Positions 48,691 to 60,992 of a stretch of 64,000 nt of DNA are shown piece by piece (position 1 is the stretch's first letter; every line of letters begins with the position of its first letter). A model generated the notes under the pieces. The model was not told the DNA's origin and made no database searches. It saw only the letters and a list, made by a program, of their open reading frames with translations. The stretch lies in NCBI RefSeq assembly GCF_021130785.1, contig NC_060211.1, forward strand, positions 128,066,001 through 128,130,000, read 5' to 3'. The position numbers and the translations under genes are program-made. Source of the stretch: Homalodisca vitripennis (taxonomy: Eukaryota > Arthropoda > Insecta > Hemiptera > Cicadellidae).

Positions 48691-51384
48691 GTAAACCAAT
48701 CTGCAATTTTTTGATAAGTTAAGGCACAGTGAATGAGAACTTGATTGTACATTTGGTTGATCTCATAATTTGAATTGAGTTCACTTTTCGCCTGACCGCG
48801 ACGGTAACCGTCGTCGCACAGGTCTGTACGTTACGTGTCGCAAGAGCCTGGGAACCGACCACGCCTCCACATCCTCTCTCCAAGTCTTGTCTTCCATTCA
48901 CAGACGTCTCAACTGCCTTCCCTGACAACCACATAAAGGACGACCCCTTCCTCGCCGCGCGGTGTCTTCATGTTAAAGCAGTTTTTTGTGCTCTGTTGCT
49001 TTCTTCAAGACGAACGTGAAGTGGGCGTGTCATCAAGACATTTCTGATTGTCTTGTATATGCTGATTTAAGTGTTAGATTTGATAGGGAGCGCTTCCAGC
49101 TTTGATTACCCACATAAAAAGTTTTTCTGTCGGTAGATTGACGGATTGCTTTTGTATATATTTACGAAACAAGAAAGTAGGCTATGATTAGTAATAAATA
49201 TAGTAATAATCATGCACTGACATAAGCGTTATCGCATTAAAAGAAATTGCCCAAATCCTAAACCTACAGTATGTATATTCACGTGCTATAGATTCAAATT
49301 GAATTATACGTATATAATCTATTATTTGGTTGTAATGTATGACTCTTTTATATAGAATTTTATGTTCATACATTTAACGTAATCGGGATTATCATACAGT
49401 CTTATAAAGGATTTTGTTATTATGAATTTTATTGCATAAACTATCAATCAAACTTTATTTGCAATTCAAATTTGGGAAATGAGGATTTAATTGTACCATA
49501 CTTGTAAATAAAGTTGTTATGAAATAAGCAGCAATATTATTCATAAACAATAAAACAGTTACGAAAAGTGAATATCAGTAAAATAGGTAATTAATCTCGT
49601 ATTTGTTTCACAAATTAATTGTTTAAGAAATAAATTTTGTGTTGTACACAACATCAATAATATTCACAAACACTAAAATACTTTGTACAAATATATTACA
49701 GTATATTGTAGTATAGGTGTCTCTGATGTTGAAACGAAGCGACGAGTTCATTTTGAACTTCGTCGTAGACTTTTTATCTTTTCAGACAAACACGACTCCA
49801 GATTTCAGGGAGTCAAGTTTGTAACAGAGACAGATCCCAGACGCTGCATTAAGAGGAAGGTGATTTGGAGCATAACTCAATATTCACATGGAATCGACCC
49901 TTCTCACCATAGCTACTTTATGTGTAAAATAAATAATTAATCATGTAATTACTCTTTTCATGCTATATTGGGGCATCATATTGAGGCAGTATTGATTACT
50001 GTTCTGGTTGAAACGTCGCTGGATCATTACAAACTTCACAAAATTACAGGTTGACAGACATCTGTAATGTTGTGTCCTATTAAAAAAACTCATGAAGTAC
50101 ATTTTCCAGACCAGAAATAATTTTTAAACCTGCTCCGCCAACCAAATGACTATAGTTGCTTACGTTCACCCCAACGCAATGTTCCAGTTACATAAAAAGT
50201 CAAACACATGCAACAACACATATATACAACATGTGAAAAACGATGAAGCAAACTTAAATAATGTAGTACAAACTTTAGATTTGCATTACGGAAAGTTTAC
50301 GAAAGTAAATTTTTATTGACTAAACAGGTGATGCAATCAGTTTTGGGATTGGAAAATATATTTTACTTTAAATAAATAACAAGTAGAAAAGATATTTGTG
50401 GATACTCCATGTGGAATTACAGGAATCCAAAGTAAATTAGTAACAGGGGTTTTATCCAGCTATGACGTAAGGAAAATATATTTTTAATTAATCTTAAATT
50501 TAAAAAATTATAGTTTTAATATTTCTTTCTTAACGGAACTCATTTTTTACAAATTGTATACTGTAAAAATATTACATTTTAATTTTGATTAGATTTTATT
50601 TCAGCTTGATTAAAAAATTGTCAAAATTTTCTACTTTAAATCTCTGTAATTTCACGTGGAATTTTAAAGTTGTGTTTGTACAATTTCTGTGTTGATTTAA
50701 CTTAATATTTTCTATACCCAAAATCGATTGCTCCATCTTAACTGTTAGCATTTGCTTCTTTTATAATAAATTTCATCATACAATTAGTCTGTAGTTTAAT
50801 AATTATCTGTTCTTTGTACAACTGTAAGAAACGCATGGTAAATTCTATCAGACTTTCATTATTATTCCCTCCCTTCTTATAAACAGACGTCGTATAGCTG
50901 GCTGTCAGTGACAAACGGTCACGTGATGCAAGTGCTCCGGTTTTATTTCCGGTGTCTCAACCGTCAACGGCACCACAGCCTTTGATATGGTAACCGACCC
51001 CAATCAAGAAGGCAGTTGCTGTGCCAAGAAATCACCACAACGCCTGAGAGTAGAGTTACAACATTAATGTTGTACAATGGTTTGCTGAACGTATGTAAAT
51101 ATTATATTTATATTATTATACTTAATTAATGGTTACTATAATCTAAAGTGGATTTTATGATAAATACTGTATGCATGATAATGAAATTCAGTTGAAATTT
51201 AAAATTTGTTATTATTACGTATGACGTTACTTATCATACCTTTACTTATGCACAAAAAGGTATTACTAACATGTTTTAAATCAAAATCGTATCTACAGCA
51301 ACGTAATGGTTCATATATTGGCAATAGCCAAGCAAATATTTGCTTGACTACATCTAAGTATGAGAAATAACTTACTTTTTTTAT
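48691..51384. other. Intergenic, GC-richer blocks at 48.78-48.97 and 50.90-51.06 kb
   Basis: Nothing recognisable as a gene. The two GC-richer blocks stand out from AT-rich surroundings and lack plausible long frames. Confidence 0.4.
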
Positions 51385-51603
51385 AAAAAGGAGAAGCTGA
51401 TCCCCTTTTAAGCCTTACTCTGCCCGTCCTCATGAGCAACTGGCCTGTGCGAGGATTTTAACAAACAGAATAAGAGGGAGAGTCGATACAGTACAAGATC
51501 GATGGTACTGATAAAACGTGCAAGGGTCACAGACAGTATTTGAACCTCTGATATCTCTAACTCAAAGTCCAACGTCTTAGACTACTCGGCCATCGGCACT
51601 CCC
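51385..51603 (-). mobile_element. tRNA-derived SINE
   Basis: On the minus strand the head (51603 downwards) reads GGGAGTGCCGA, then an A-box-like TGGCCGAGTAGTC (51592-51580), a TTGGACT anticodon-arm-like segment, and a B-box-like GGTTCAAATAC (51546-51536). This is a Ser/Leu-type tRNA head with long variable arm. A tRNA-unrelated body of about 130 bp follows and ends in an A-rich tail near 51385. No intact tRNA cloverleaf with CCA end follows the B box, so it is a SINE and not a functional tRNA. Confidence 0.75.
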
Positions 51604-52154
51604 AAAACAACCTGGTATACTAGTTAATACGTCTTGTAGCTTTTCCCACATGGCATTTCAGTTTTATTTCTATATGCCGTTAAAAAAAATTCTTTTGTCT
51701 TATTAGTTCTAAATTTAAAGAACATACAAATAAATAATTATTCTCTACAACTCAACTTCTGAGTTATGCGCTATAGTCAGACATATTATGTAGTGAGGTT
51801 AGTGTCCTTGAAATGGGGAAGAACTTTGCAATGCATAAAGGTCAAACAACAGCGAATCGAAATAGGCTTAATTTGGGTTGGTTTTCCCATAATTTTTCGT
51901 GCAAACTCCACCACTCTTTCATGAACACCATTTACACGCATGTCATTATTATTCACTTACGTTTGATAAATTTAGTTTATTTTTAATCTCTGAACTGAAT
52001 TGGAGAAATTGTATTATAAGGTTGTATTTTAAATAAAATTATACCCTCCTCAGTGTATTTAGAATTTTGATTTGTTTTACTACTACAAATAGTTATAGAA
52101 AGGAAGACTCTACTTGGTTTGTCTATTTGCCTTCAGTACAAATATAGTTCAAGA

Positions 52155-52158
<4 letters not shown>

Positions 52159-52212
<54 letters not shown>
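52159..52212. repeat. (AT)n microsatellite
   Basis: About 54 bp of pure AT repeat. Minus-strand frames that read through it as an Ile-Tyr polymer are not proteins. Confidence 0.95.
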
Positions 52213-52214
<2 letters not shown>

Positions 52215-54355
52215 TAACTAGAACAGGCAGTTGTATTTTTGTTGTCGGACGTGATCGTATTTTGCGCGTGATACGATATCCAAGACAAGATGCGATGAAA
52301 GTCCGGAAAAGGAACTTTGAATAGATTATGAATGAATTTAACATCATAACGAAAAGGAATAAAATAACAATCCATTTATTAATAACGTGGCTACTTTTAA
52401 TTTACTTTCTTAATCTAAAATTGATAAATCGTTAAATACATTTAATATATTTATTTTCATATTCATTCATTAACATTTCGAGAATATGTGTTTAAAAACG
52501 CCTATGGCTTCTTCTATGATGTTATTATGTTTCTCTGTCCACGTTTTTTAGATATTATTTCACTACTAAATATTAATAACTAAACATTGTCTGTGTTGTT
52601 TTTATTTTTAATTTTTTTACTAAATTAATTACATTATTTTAAGCGCGCAATTACCTTTATAAGTTACAGGTTTACAGCGCGCCTGTTCTTAATAACGTTA
52701 CACAGAAAATCTACAGCCTCTTCGGATCTAGACTGAGGAAGTGGAAGTGGAAGCTAATGTGATACATAGAGGTATTTTGTTTTTCATCATAAAATTACAT
52801 ATATTATATAAATCGTCACTGTACCTAATTTTATACTACGCGTATTGTAGTCATAACCAAAAATAAATGATATGAATGTTTGAAAATACCTTACAATACT
52901 ATTTAAAAATAAAGATTAGTATTACGTATACAACCTTGGTCACAACAGCGTGGTGTTGCTGACAACGCCGCGCCATAATCGTTGAATACTGTCCGCAACA
53001 CAGGTCTGTATCTGTATTGACTGTCAGCGCCGTTGTATCTTACCGCTATACCTACTAACTGTTGTTTACTTTGTGTTATTATTTAAAATCACTGTACACT
53101 TATAAGTCAAACTCTCGCTATCTGATTCACTCATCGCTAACGTTTGTACTAATATTATGTTCAAATATCTGGATAGGTAAGAAATAGTACATGTTTATAA
53201 CGGGGTTTAAGTAGGAAAACTGAAAGTATGAGACTAAAATAATTAACGTCAGTAGCCTTTTGAAGTGATCAGGTCATGCAAACATTTTACGAATAGGACA
53301 TGCATACATAAAAAGAATCTAAAAAAATGTAAACTGCAAATTCTATCTCACATGTGAGTACTTTCTGGAATGAATCACGTCAGTAAATTATAACAAATTA
53401 ATCCACGTAGACACAATACATATTTTAGTAACACCTGATGGATATTGTGATTTATCTCTCATGAAATCAGAGATTTATACAAAAAAGTGTGCATGCTTAT
53501 AAATACAATTTTAAGTATTATTTTCACAACCACTCCTTTACCCTATACAAACACATGTACAAAACCCAGGTATTGCAATGAGATAACGGTTAGGTATAGA
53601 AATAAGATCTAGTCCAATTACGGTAAATCGAATGACATTTTAAAATAAAAATAAACAATAATTTTGTTTATCGAGGACAATTCACAGTGAAATACAACGT
53701 TTCCTTAATAACCACCCTTGGAGGCTAACTATGGTATTGTGAGACAAGATTGATTACAGAAATAGTGATTGTTTCTTAGGATTCGTTCATTTCCAATGAT
53801 CGCCCTTTTAAAGAGTTATAAGTAGTGAAAACATTTTTTCGGTGATAAGAATTTCTTTCAGTCAGTAATTTCTTATTCTTATCAAGACTGCATCTTTGCT
53901 TATCGATGAGGGCCCTTATGATTCCACGATTTGAACCTTTAACTGGTCCACGGCCAGTTACGAATATCCACTCAATGAGGTAGTATAATGGTACACAATA
54001 CGAATAATATGAGTGAAGCTGTTGAATTGAGATTTGTCATCTTCCTTAGGCGTAAATAATGGCTAAGACATGAGTTTTAAAGTACACAGAAACGTAAGAC
54101 TATAAAGTGTGGTGATGAGCTTCATTTTGTGTGGTAAATCTGATAACAGAATGTGTTATCCTGTACTGAGAAGTGAATATCTAATAAAGTCCTTTTGAGC
54201 ACTACTAGGACAAATTGACTAGGACAAAAATTCCAAGACTTCGTCGAGAAGTCAACAAATTCGAATCAAACAAATTTTCAAAAATACTAAAAATCACAGA
54301 ATTTTGGTTAAAGATGAAAAATTAATATAGAGAACCAAACTTTGAAAGTTACGCA
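52213..54355. other. Intergenic, no gene seen
   Basis: AT-rich with no recognisable feature. Confidence 0.5.
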
Positions 54356-54359
54356 CTCA

Positions 54360-54990
54360 ACGTACTAGAGACTGAAATTTACCGTCAAGACGACGCATGA
54401 CATTTTTGCTCTACGGCCCATTTTTGCCAATGATTATCTTTATCATAGAATTTGTGCAAAAAGCCCTGGTTTCAACTCAGATCAAAACGAGGATCATGTG
54501 AAGAAACATCGATGACACTTTCGTCGTCTCCCCTCTCGGTGACGCTGAACTAAAAGATCTTTTGTTCCACATAAATAGCGTTTTCTCTTCATTAACATAA
54601 GTATGGAGGTCGTTATAACATCAGTTTATCGCAAGAAAACACACACGATCACTATCTCAAGTTTGAAACGAACTATTGAAAATCTGTCAAAGGAGGAATA
54701 GCCAGCATATTATTTATTTGACAGAGAAAGTAGCTTGTGTTCAAACAAAGATGGATATAAAAAACGAAATAAAAAAATGTTATATTGGATTGTATACACA
54801 ATTTGCATCATAAATAATTTAATACATAGGTGAGACAACTACCACTAAATGTAAGAACGAAAGAACATAACAACTATAGGGCTAGTGGAAAAGAATACAA
54901 TTTCTTAACATTGGTGATCGAAAAATCCATGATGTTAAACCACTTTTGCTATCAATAATCAAAAAAGTATTTACTAGGTAACCTAAAATA
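54360..54990 (+). pseudogene. Decayed Penelope-like element (RT and GIY-YIG remnants)
   Basis: Across all three plus frames there are blocks in the right order for a Penelope-like retroelement: an IYRQDDA-like segment (54380s), an FIIEFVQKALVS block (about 54440-54475), the catalytic-type DDTFVV at 54511-54528 with SPLGDAELKDLLFHINSVF after it, a YRK-THT block (about 54630), an FDRESSLCSNKDG-like block (54715-54755), and PLNVRTKEHNNYR (about 54845-54885), the end of a GIY-YIG-type endonuclease. Frameshifts and stops separate the blocks, so the copy is dead. The first residue of the usual xDD triad is not visible in frame. Confidence 0.7.
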
Positions 54991-56283
54991 TTGTAACAAT
55001 TAAATACGTAAAGTATTTTCTTACCATCCCTTTAGGACCGGATGGAGAGGTAAGAAAATACCTTTGCCAAAACTGAAGTTTACATAAGAATTCTAAATCT
55101 GCAGTACATTTTCCCAAACGAAAACATTTACTAAGATTTACTTAGCCTCGAAAAATTAAATATTGTAAAAGAAAAAATTGGTATAACTAAAAAAATGTTA
55201 ACTCAAGGATACAGCATTTTACTCCATTTTAAAAATCTTAAAAAAGTGATTTTACATTCAAACCATTATTGTGTCTGTGAACACTTATAATAGTGCAAGT
55301 TGTTACGTGTTCAGAACTATTGCTTATAATCACTGCAATTTTAATAGTCAATTTGCGTCACTTAGAGCATGGTTTTTGAAATTCAAAACAACAACATTTG
55401 AGTTAAAAAAATATTTTTTATTTTATATTATAAGTCGGTAACGGTTTACTTTTATAAATATAAAACTTTCATACTCGTATAAAATTGTTAACAATCGATA
55501 GTAAAAACACTAATGGACTGAAACCAACCAAGTTTATAAAATTAAAATTGTAATGTATGTATTTATATTTAAGAAAATCTAAATATAAATAAGGCCGGAT
55601 TTTGATCTATATAAAGAAATTGTCGATCTATGCACACTTTAGTGCGGGAGGTATCCATAAACATTAATGATTGAAACAAGGTTTTCCCACTTATCCACCA
55701 ATGGCTGAAGCGAACATGATTATGGGCACCTCTTGGGCACATTCAGCTAACACGTCTCAGCGCTTGATTGATCAAAATATCACCTTCAATGGTTACGAGG
55801 TTCATTTGGAAAATTAGATTTGTAATGATTTTACACCAGAATTTTCTATGTTCTGAAGTAACCTACGGTTTTGGCTCATGAAAATATGTAGAAGTTGTTA
55901 CAATTTCAGTAGGTCTTTTAATAAGTGATGCCCTTAATTTCCCTGTTACATAAGATTAGCTTATGTAGGTCTTCCTATAGTAACAAATGTAAGTCCGGAA
56001 GTTCAGTAGACAGCTCAGGAGAACCTCAGGACGCTCTGTTAAGAAAACGCAATGAAAAATTAAGGAGTAATTAACATGAATTCATAACAGATGCAATGCC
56101 ACTAATATAAATTCTATTAAGTATACAAGCAAAAAAATAACGTTCGTATTTTTGTTCTTTCATGTAATTTCTTCTAAAAAAATTATGCAAAAAACCTGAG
56201 TTGTTTCATTTACCGTGTAGCAATCCCATAAATGTGATATATTGGACGCCACCCGGGGCCAGGGCGAGTGGGAGATGTCGGGA
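54991..56283. other. Intergenic, no gene seen
   Basis: AT-rich. No frame, RNA or clear repeat was recognised. Confidence 0.5.
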
Positions 56284-56311
56284 CAGTAGGAGGGGTGTGG
56301 GAGGCCAGAAT

Positions 56312-56735
56312 GGTCTACATGACATAGGAGACCCACGGAGCTGTGCGCGAGCGACAGAGACAGTGTAGGGCGAGGGCGGGACGCTTCGTCCACGAGCCGC
56401 GTCTCCTCGACTTCCTCTGACAATGATACACTTGCAGGCGATACTGACTAGCTACAGACTAGTCTCCATGACATAGGAGACCCACGGAACTGTGCGCGAG
56501 CGACAAAGAGAGTGTAGGGCGAGGGCGGGACGCTTCGTCCACGAGCCGCGTCTCCTCGACTTCCTCTGACAATGATACACTTGTGGTACTTGCAGGCGAT
56601 ACTGACTGGCTACAGACTAGTCTACATGACATAGGAGTCCCACGGAGCTGTGCGCGAGCGACAGAGAGAGTGTAGGGCGAGGGCGGGACGCTTCGTCCAC
56701 GAGCCGCGTCTCCTCCATTCCTCTGACAATGATAA
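56312..56735. repeat. GC-rich tandem repeat, three copies (~151-158 bp)
   Basis: Units start at about 56312, 56463 and 56621. Each carries CATGACATAGGAG, CACGGA-CTGTGCGCGAGCGAC, GTAGGGCGAGGGCGGGACG, CTTCGTCCACGAGCCGCGTC and a CCTCTGACAATGATA end. Units 2 and 3 differ from 1 by a few substitutions and a short insertion (TTGTGGTAC). CpG content is very high compared with the surroundings. A minus-strand 87-codon frame overlaps unit 1 but the other copies break it. Confidence 0.95.
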
Positions 56736-56883
56736 GGTTGTGGGATATAATAATATATTATAACTATTTTTTTATAAATTGATCTATATTCCTGATGGGG
56801 GGAGGGGTAATACTGAGATTATTTATTATATAATGTTCCCAGAAATAATTCCAATCCTTAAGTATTCTTAATACAAAGTTGGA

Positions 56884-56995
56884 GTACGCCACGCCAAGTT
56901 CACGTAACAGATTGCATTAAAAATTTGAAACTTGTAGGTCATTTCATTCTTGATATATCCTGAGGACAGACAGATAGAAAGGCAATCAAATAGAA
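56884..56995 (+). repeat. AGAC-type dispersed repeat, partial
   Basis: It has an AGTACGCCACGCCAAG start, an AAATTTGAAACTTGTAGGTCATTTC block and a GGACAGACAGATAGAAAGGCAATC end. The copy at 22850-22965 is its reverse complement relative. Confidence 0.55.
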
Positions 56996-57179
56996 ACGAA
57001 TTAATTCTTGTAGAAATGCATAATTTAAAAGCAACATAATTAACAATCTTCCTTGAAAATCTTGCCACGTTATACATTGATGGTTTTTTAAATAATTAAA
57101 TCGGGTTTCATATACGTTGTTTAAATAGTATAAATATACACACCAAGTCACTATAAAATTATGTATGTGTTGTGATAGT

Positions 57180-57500
57180 TAGGCTTCATGTGTTCATATG
57201 TCACATGTTTGAGTCTGTTATGGTTGTATTGAATTTGTTTACAATTTTTTTATCCTGCAATGTTTTGTTGCCATCATAAGTACCCATAATACAAATGTAA
57301 TGTATTGTATAACGCTCAGCCAAATCCCATGGAGTGACATGCACTTTCGTAAAACTCAGTGTTCCTCATATAGAAATGAAGCTTTACGCACAATTTTTAG
57401 TCTATAGGTCAGTTCGTTTTAGAGATATTGTGCGAACAGATAGACAGACAGAAATTAAATATTTCCAGCCCCACGAGGCTTCACTAAAGCTCCATCAACT
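57180..57500 (+). repeat. Dispersed repeat with AGAC end, copy C
   Basis: It contains TATGTCACATGTTTGAG, 'AACGCTCAGCCAAATCCCATGGAGTGACATG', 'GAAATGAAGCTTTACGCA', 'TATAGGTCAGTTCGTTTTAGAG' and ends in 'GATAGACAGACAGAAATT'. Each block has a counterpart in copies A and B. Confidence 0.65.
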
Positions 57501-58372
57501 AGATGTAAGCAGTTACATTATTTGTATTATAAGTATCTGAGATTAAAATTCTAGGCGTGAATTACATTAAAATAAACAATGTATTGGAGCTGAAGTTATA
57601 TTTGTATGGGAAGAGATTTGCAACTAAATTAATACAAAATTTAATACCTGCATTTTTTAATCTCAAATGTTAATTTTACAGTCATTCACAAATCATTTAA
57701 ATTTTATAACAACATGTACAATATATAATATGATCAAATTATTTTTTAATGAAAGAATTTCAATGATTGAATGGGTTTGCTATGAAAAATAACATGTATT
57801 ATTATAGTAGTTACGGTAAGTGATCCAATGCAGAATTTCTAGAATATTACGACTTTGTCAATTAACTAAAGAAATTGTGAACTTCACAAGGAACATAAAA
57901 TAAAGTAGTCAAATAAACTGACCGACGTTGCCAGACAAACACATTTAAATTTCCTTAAACAGCTACTTAACATAATTATTTCTTAACCATTCTGATATGT
58001 ACGTGGTATTTTTTTAAATAAAACATAAATTCACTAACTGCTATATTTAAATAAAAAACATTAAATACTTTTACCAAAGTATAATGCAGTATCGTTAAGT
58101 TTATATTACAAAAACATATATAAAGAATAATAATGTTACTCAATAAAATATACTCGCAGATATACTACATTAAAAAAGAAACACAAAGTACAACTGACGT
58201 TGCTGTTCATGTATTACGCAGTTACTTACTTGTACATAAACTACAAACAAGATTCCAGAGTATGCTACGCTTAGCCGTCAATATAGATCAGACTACTCTG
58301 AATATTCATTAGGGTCACTCATTAATAAGAGTAGCATTAGGAAGTTAAAATAAAGAATAAAACTGGTGGACT
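57501..58372. other. Intergenic, no gene seen
   Basis: AT-rich sequence before the satellite, with no recognised feature. Confidence 0.5.
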
Positions 58373-60992
58373 GACTCGCCACTAGAGGTGAGGTGGACTG
58401 AGTCTGTGAAGGACACTGGCACGCCTTGGCCCGCGGGGACTGCCTCACCTGACCTTTCGCACGTTGCGTTCAGTGCTCGCTAGAGAGCATTCCATCCAGC
58501 CTCACTGTTGTATCAGTTGCTCCTCCTCTGTGGCCCATCACAGTGATATCTGTAGACTGATATTGAGGTGAACTGAGATTGAGGATAATAAAGGCACGCC
58601 TTGGCCCGCGGGGACTGCCTCACCTGACCTTTCGCACGTTGCGTTCAGTGCTCGCTAGAGAGCATTCCATCCAGCCTCACTGTTGTATCAGTTGCTCCTC
58701 CTCTGTGGCCCATCACAGTGATATCTGTAAACTGATATTGAGGTGAACTGAGATTGAGGATAATAAAGGCCCGCCTTGGCCCGCGGGGACTGCCTCACCT
58801 GACCTTTCGCACGTTTGCGTTCAGTGCTCGCTAGAGAGCATTCCATCCAGCCTCACTGTTGTATCAGTTGCTCCTCCTCTGTGGCCCATCACAGTGATAT
58901 CTGTAGACTGATATTGAGGTGAACTGAGATTGAGGATAATAAAGGCCCGCCTTGGCCCCGCGGGGACTGCCTCACCTGACCTTTCGCACGTTGCGTTCAG
59001 TGCTCGCTAGAGAGCATTCCATCCAGCCTCACTGTTGTATCAGTTGCTCCTCCTCTGTGGCCCATCACAGTGATATCTGTAGACTGATATTGAGGTGAAC
59101 TGAGATTGAGGATAATAAAGGCCCGCTTTGGCCCGCGGGGACTGCCTCACCTGACCTTTCGCACGTTGCGTTCAGTGCTCGCTAGAGAGCATTCCATCCA
59201 GCCTCACTGTTGTATCAGTTGCTCCTCCTCTGTGGCCCATCACAGTGATATCTGTAGACTGATATTGAGGTGAACTGAGATTGAGGATGATTAAAGGCCC
59301 GCCTTGGCCCGCGGGGACTGCCTCACCTGACCTTTCGCAACGTTGCGTTCAGTGCTCGCTAGAGAGCATTCCATCCAGCCTCACTGTTGTATCAGTTGCT
59401 CCTCCTCTGTGGCCCATCACAGTGATATCTGTAGACTGATATTGAGGTGAACTGAGATTGAGGATAATAAAGGGCCCGCCTTGGCCCGCGGGGACTGCCT
59501 CACCTGACCTTTCGCACGTTGCGTTCAGTGCTCGCTAGAGAGCATTCCATCCAGCCTCACTGTTGTATCAGTTGCTCCTCCTCTGTGGCCCATCACAGTG
59601 ATATCTGTAGACTGATATTGAGGTGAACTGAGATTGAGGATAATAAAGGCACGCCTTGGCCCGCGGGGACTGCCTCACCTGACCTTTCGCACGTTGCGTT
59701 CAGTGCTCGCTAGAGAGCATTCCATCCAGCCTCACTGTTGTATTAGTTGCTCCTCCTCTGTGGCCCATCACAGTGATATCTGTAAACTGATATTGAGGTG
59801 AACTGAGATTGAGGATAATAAAGGCCCGCCTTGGCCCGCGGGGACTGGCCTCACCTGACCTTTCGCACGTTGCGTTCAGTGCTCGCTAGAGAGCATTCCA
59901 TCCAGCCTCACTGTTGTATCAGTTGCTCCTCCTCTGTGGCCCATCACAGTGATATCTGTAGACTGATATTGAGGTGAACTGAGATTGAGGATAATAAAGG
60001 CCCGCCTTGGCCCGCGGGGACTGCCTCACCTGACCTTTCGCACGTTGCGTTCAGTGCTCGCTAGAGAGCATTCCATCCAGCCTCACTGTTGTATCAGTTG
60101 CTCCTCCTCTGTGGCCCATCACAGTGATATCTGTAGACTGATATTGAGGTGAACTGAGATTGAGGATAATAAAGGCCCGCTTTGGCCCGCGGGGACTGCC
60201 TCACCTGACCTTTCGCACGTTGCGTTCAGTGCTCGCTAGAGAGCATTCCATCCAGCCTCACTGTTGTATCAGTTGCTCCTCCTCTGTGGCCCATTCACCA
60301 GTGATATCTGTAGACTGATATTGAGGTGAACTGAGATTGAGGATAATAAAGGCCCGCCTTGGCCCGCGGGACTGCCTCACCTGACCTTTCGCAAGTTGCG
60401 TTCAGTGCTCGCTAGAGAGCATTCCATCCAGCCTCACTGTTGTATCAGTTGCTCCTCCTCTGTGGCCCATCACAGTGATATCTGTAGACTGATATTGAGG
60501 TGAACTGAGATTGAGGATAATAAAGGCCCGCCTTGGCCCGCGGGGACTGCCTCACCTGACCTTTCGCACGTTGCGTTCAGTGCTCGCTAGAGAGCATTCC
60601 ATCCAGCCTCACTGTTGTATCAGTTGCTCCTCCTCTGTGGCCCATCACAGTGATATCTGTAGACTGATATTGAGGTGAACTGAGATTGAGGATAATAAAG
60701 GCCCGCCTTGGCCCGCGGGGACTGCCTCACCTGACCTTTCGCACGTTGCGTTCAGTGCTCGCTAGAGAGCATTCCATCCAGCCTCACTGTTGTATCAGTT
60801 GCTCCTCCTCTGTGGCCCATCACAGTGATATCTGTAGACTGATATTGAGGTGAACTGAGATTGAGGATAATAAAGGCCCGCCTTGGCCCGCGGGGACTGC
60901 CTCACCTGACCTTTCGCACGTTGCGTTCAGTGCTCGCTAGTGAGCATTCCATCCAGCCTCACTGTTGTATCAGTTGCTCTTCCTCTGTGGCC
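58373..60992. repeat. 175-bp satellite array, about 14.5 monomers
   Basis: A GC-rich monomer starting near CCTTGGCCCGCGGGGACTG recurs with a period of 175-176 bp (starts at about 58424, 58599, 58774, 58950, 59126 and onwards to about 60883). Monomers differ by isolated substitutions and 1-bp indels only, so the array was recently homogenised. The first part (58373-58425) is diverged. The array stops abruptly within a monomer at about 60992, where a non-LTR element begins. It has no conserved reading frame. Confidence 0.97.

Noticed and set aside
51530..51603. A functional tRNA gene
   Set aside because: A and B boxes are present but the acceptor stem does not close and a SINE body follows.
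56160..56423. 87-codon minus-strand frame with a Leu/Ser/His-rich sequence
   Set aside because: Overlaps one unit of a tandem repeat whose other units do not keep the frame.
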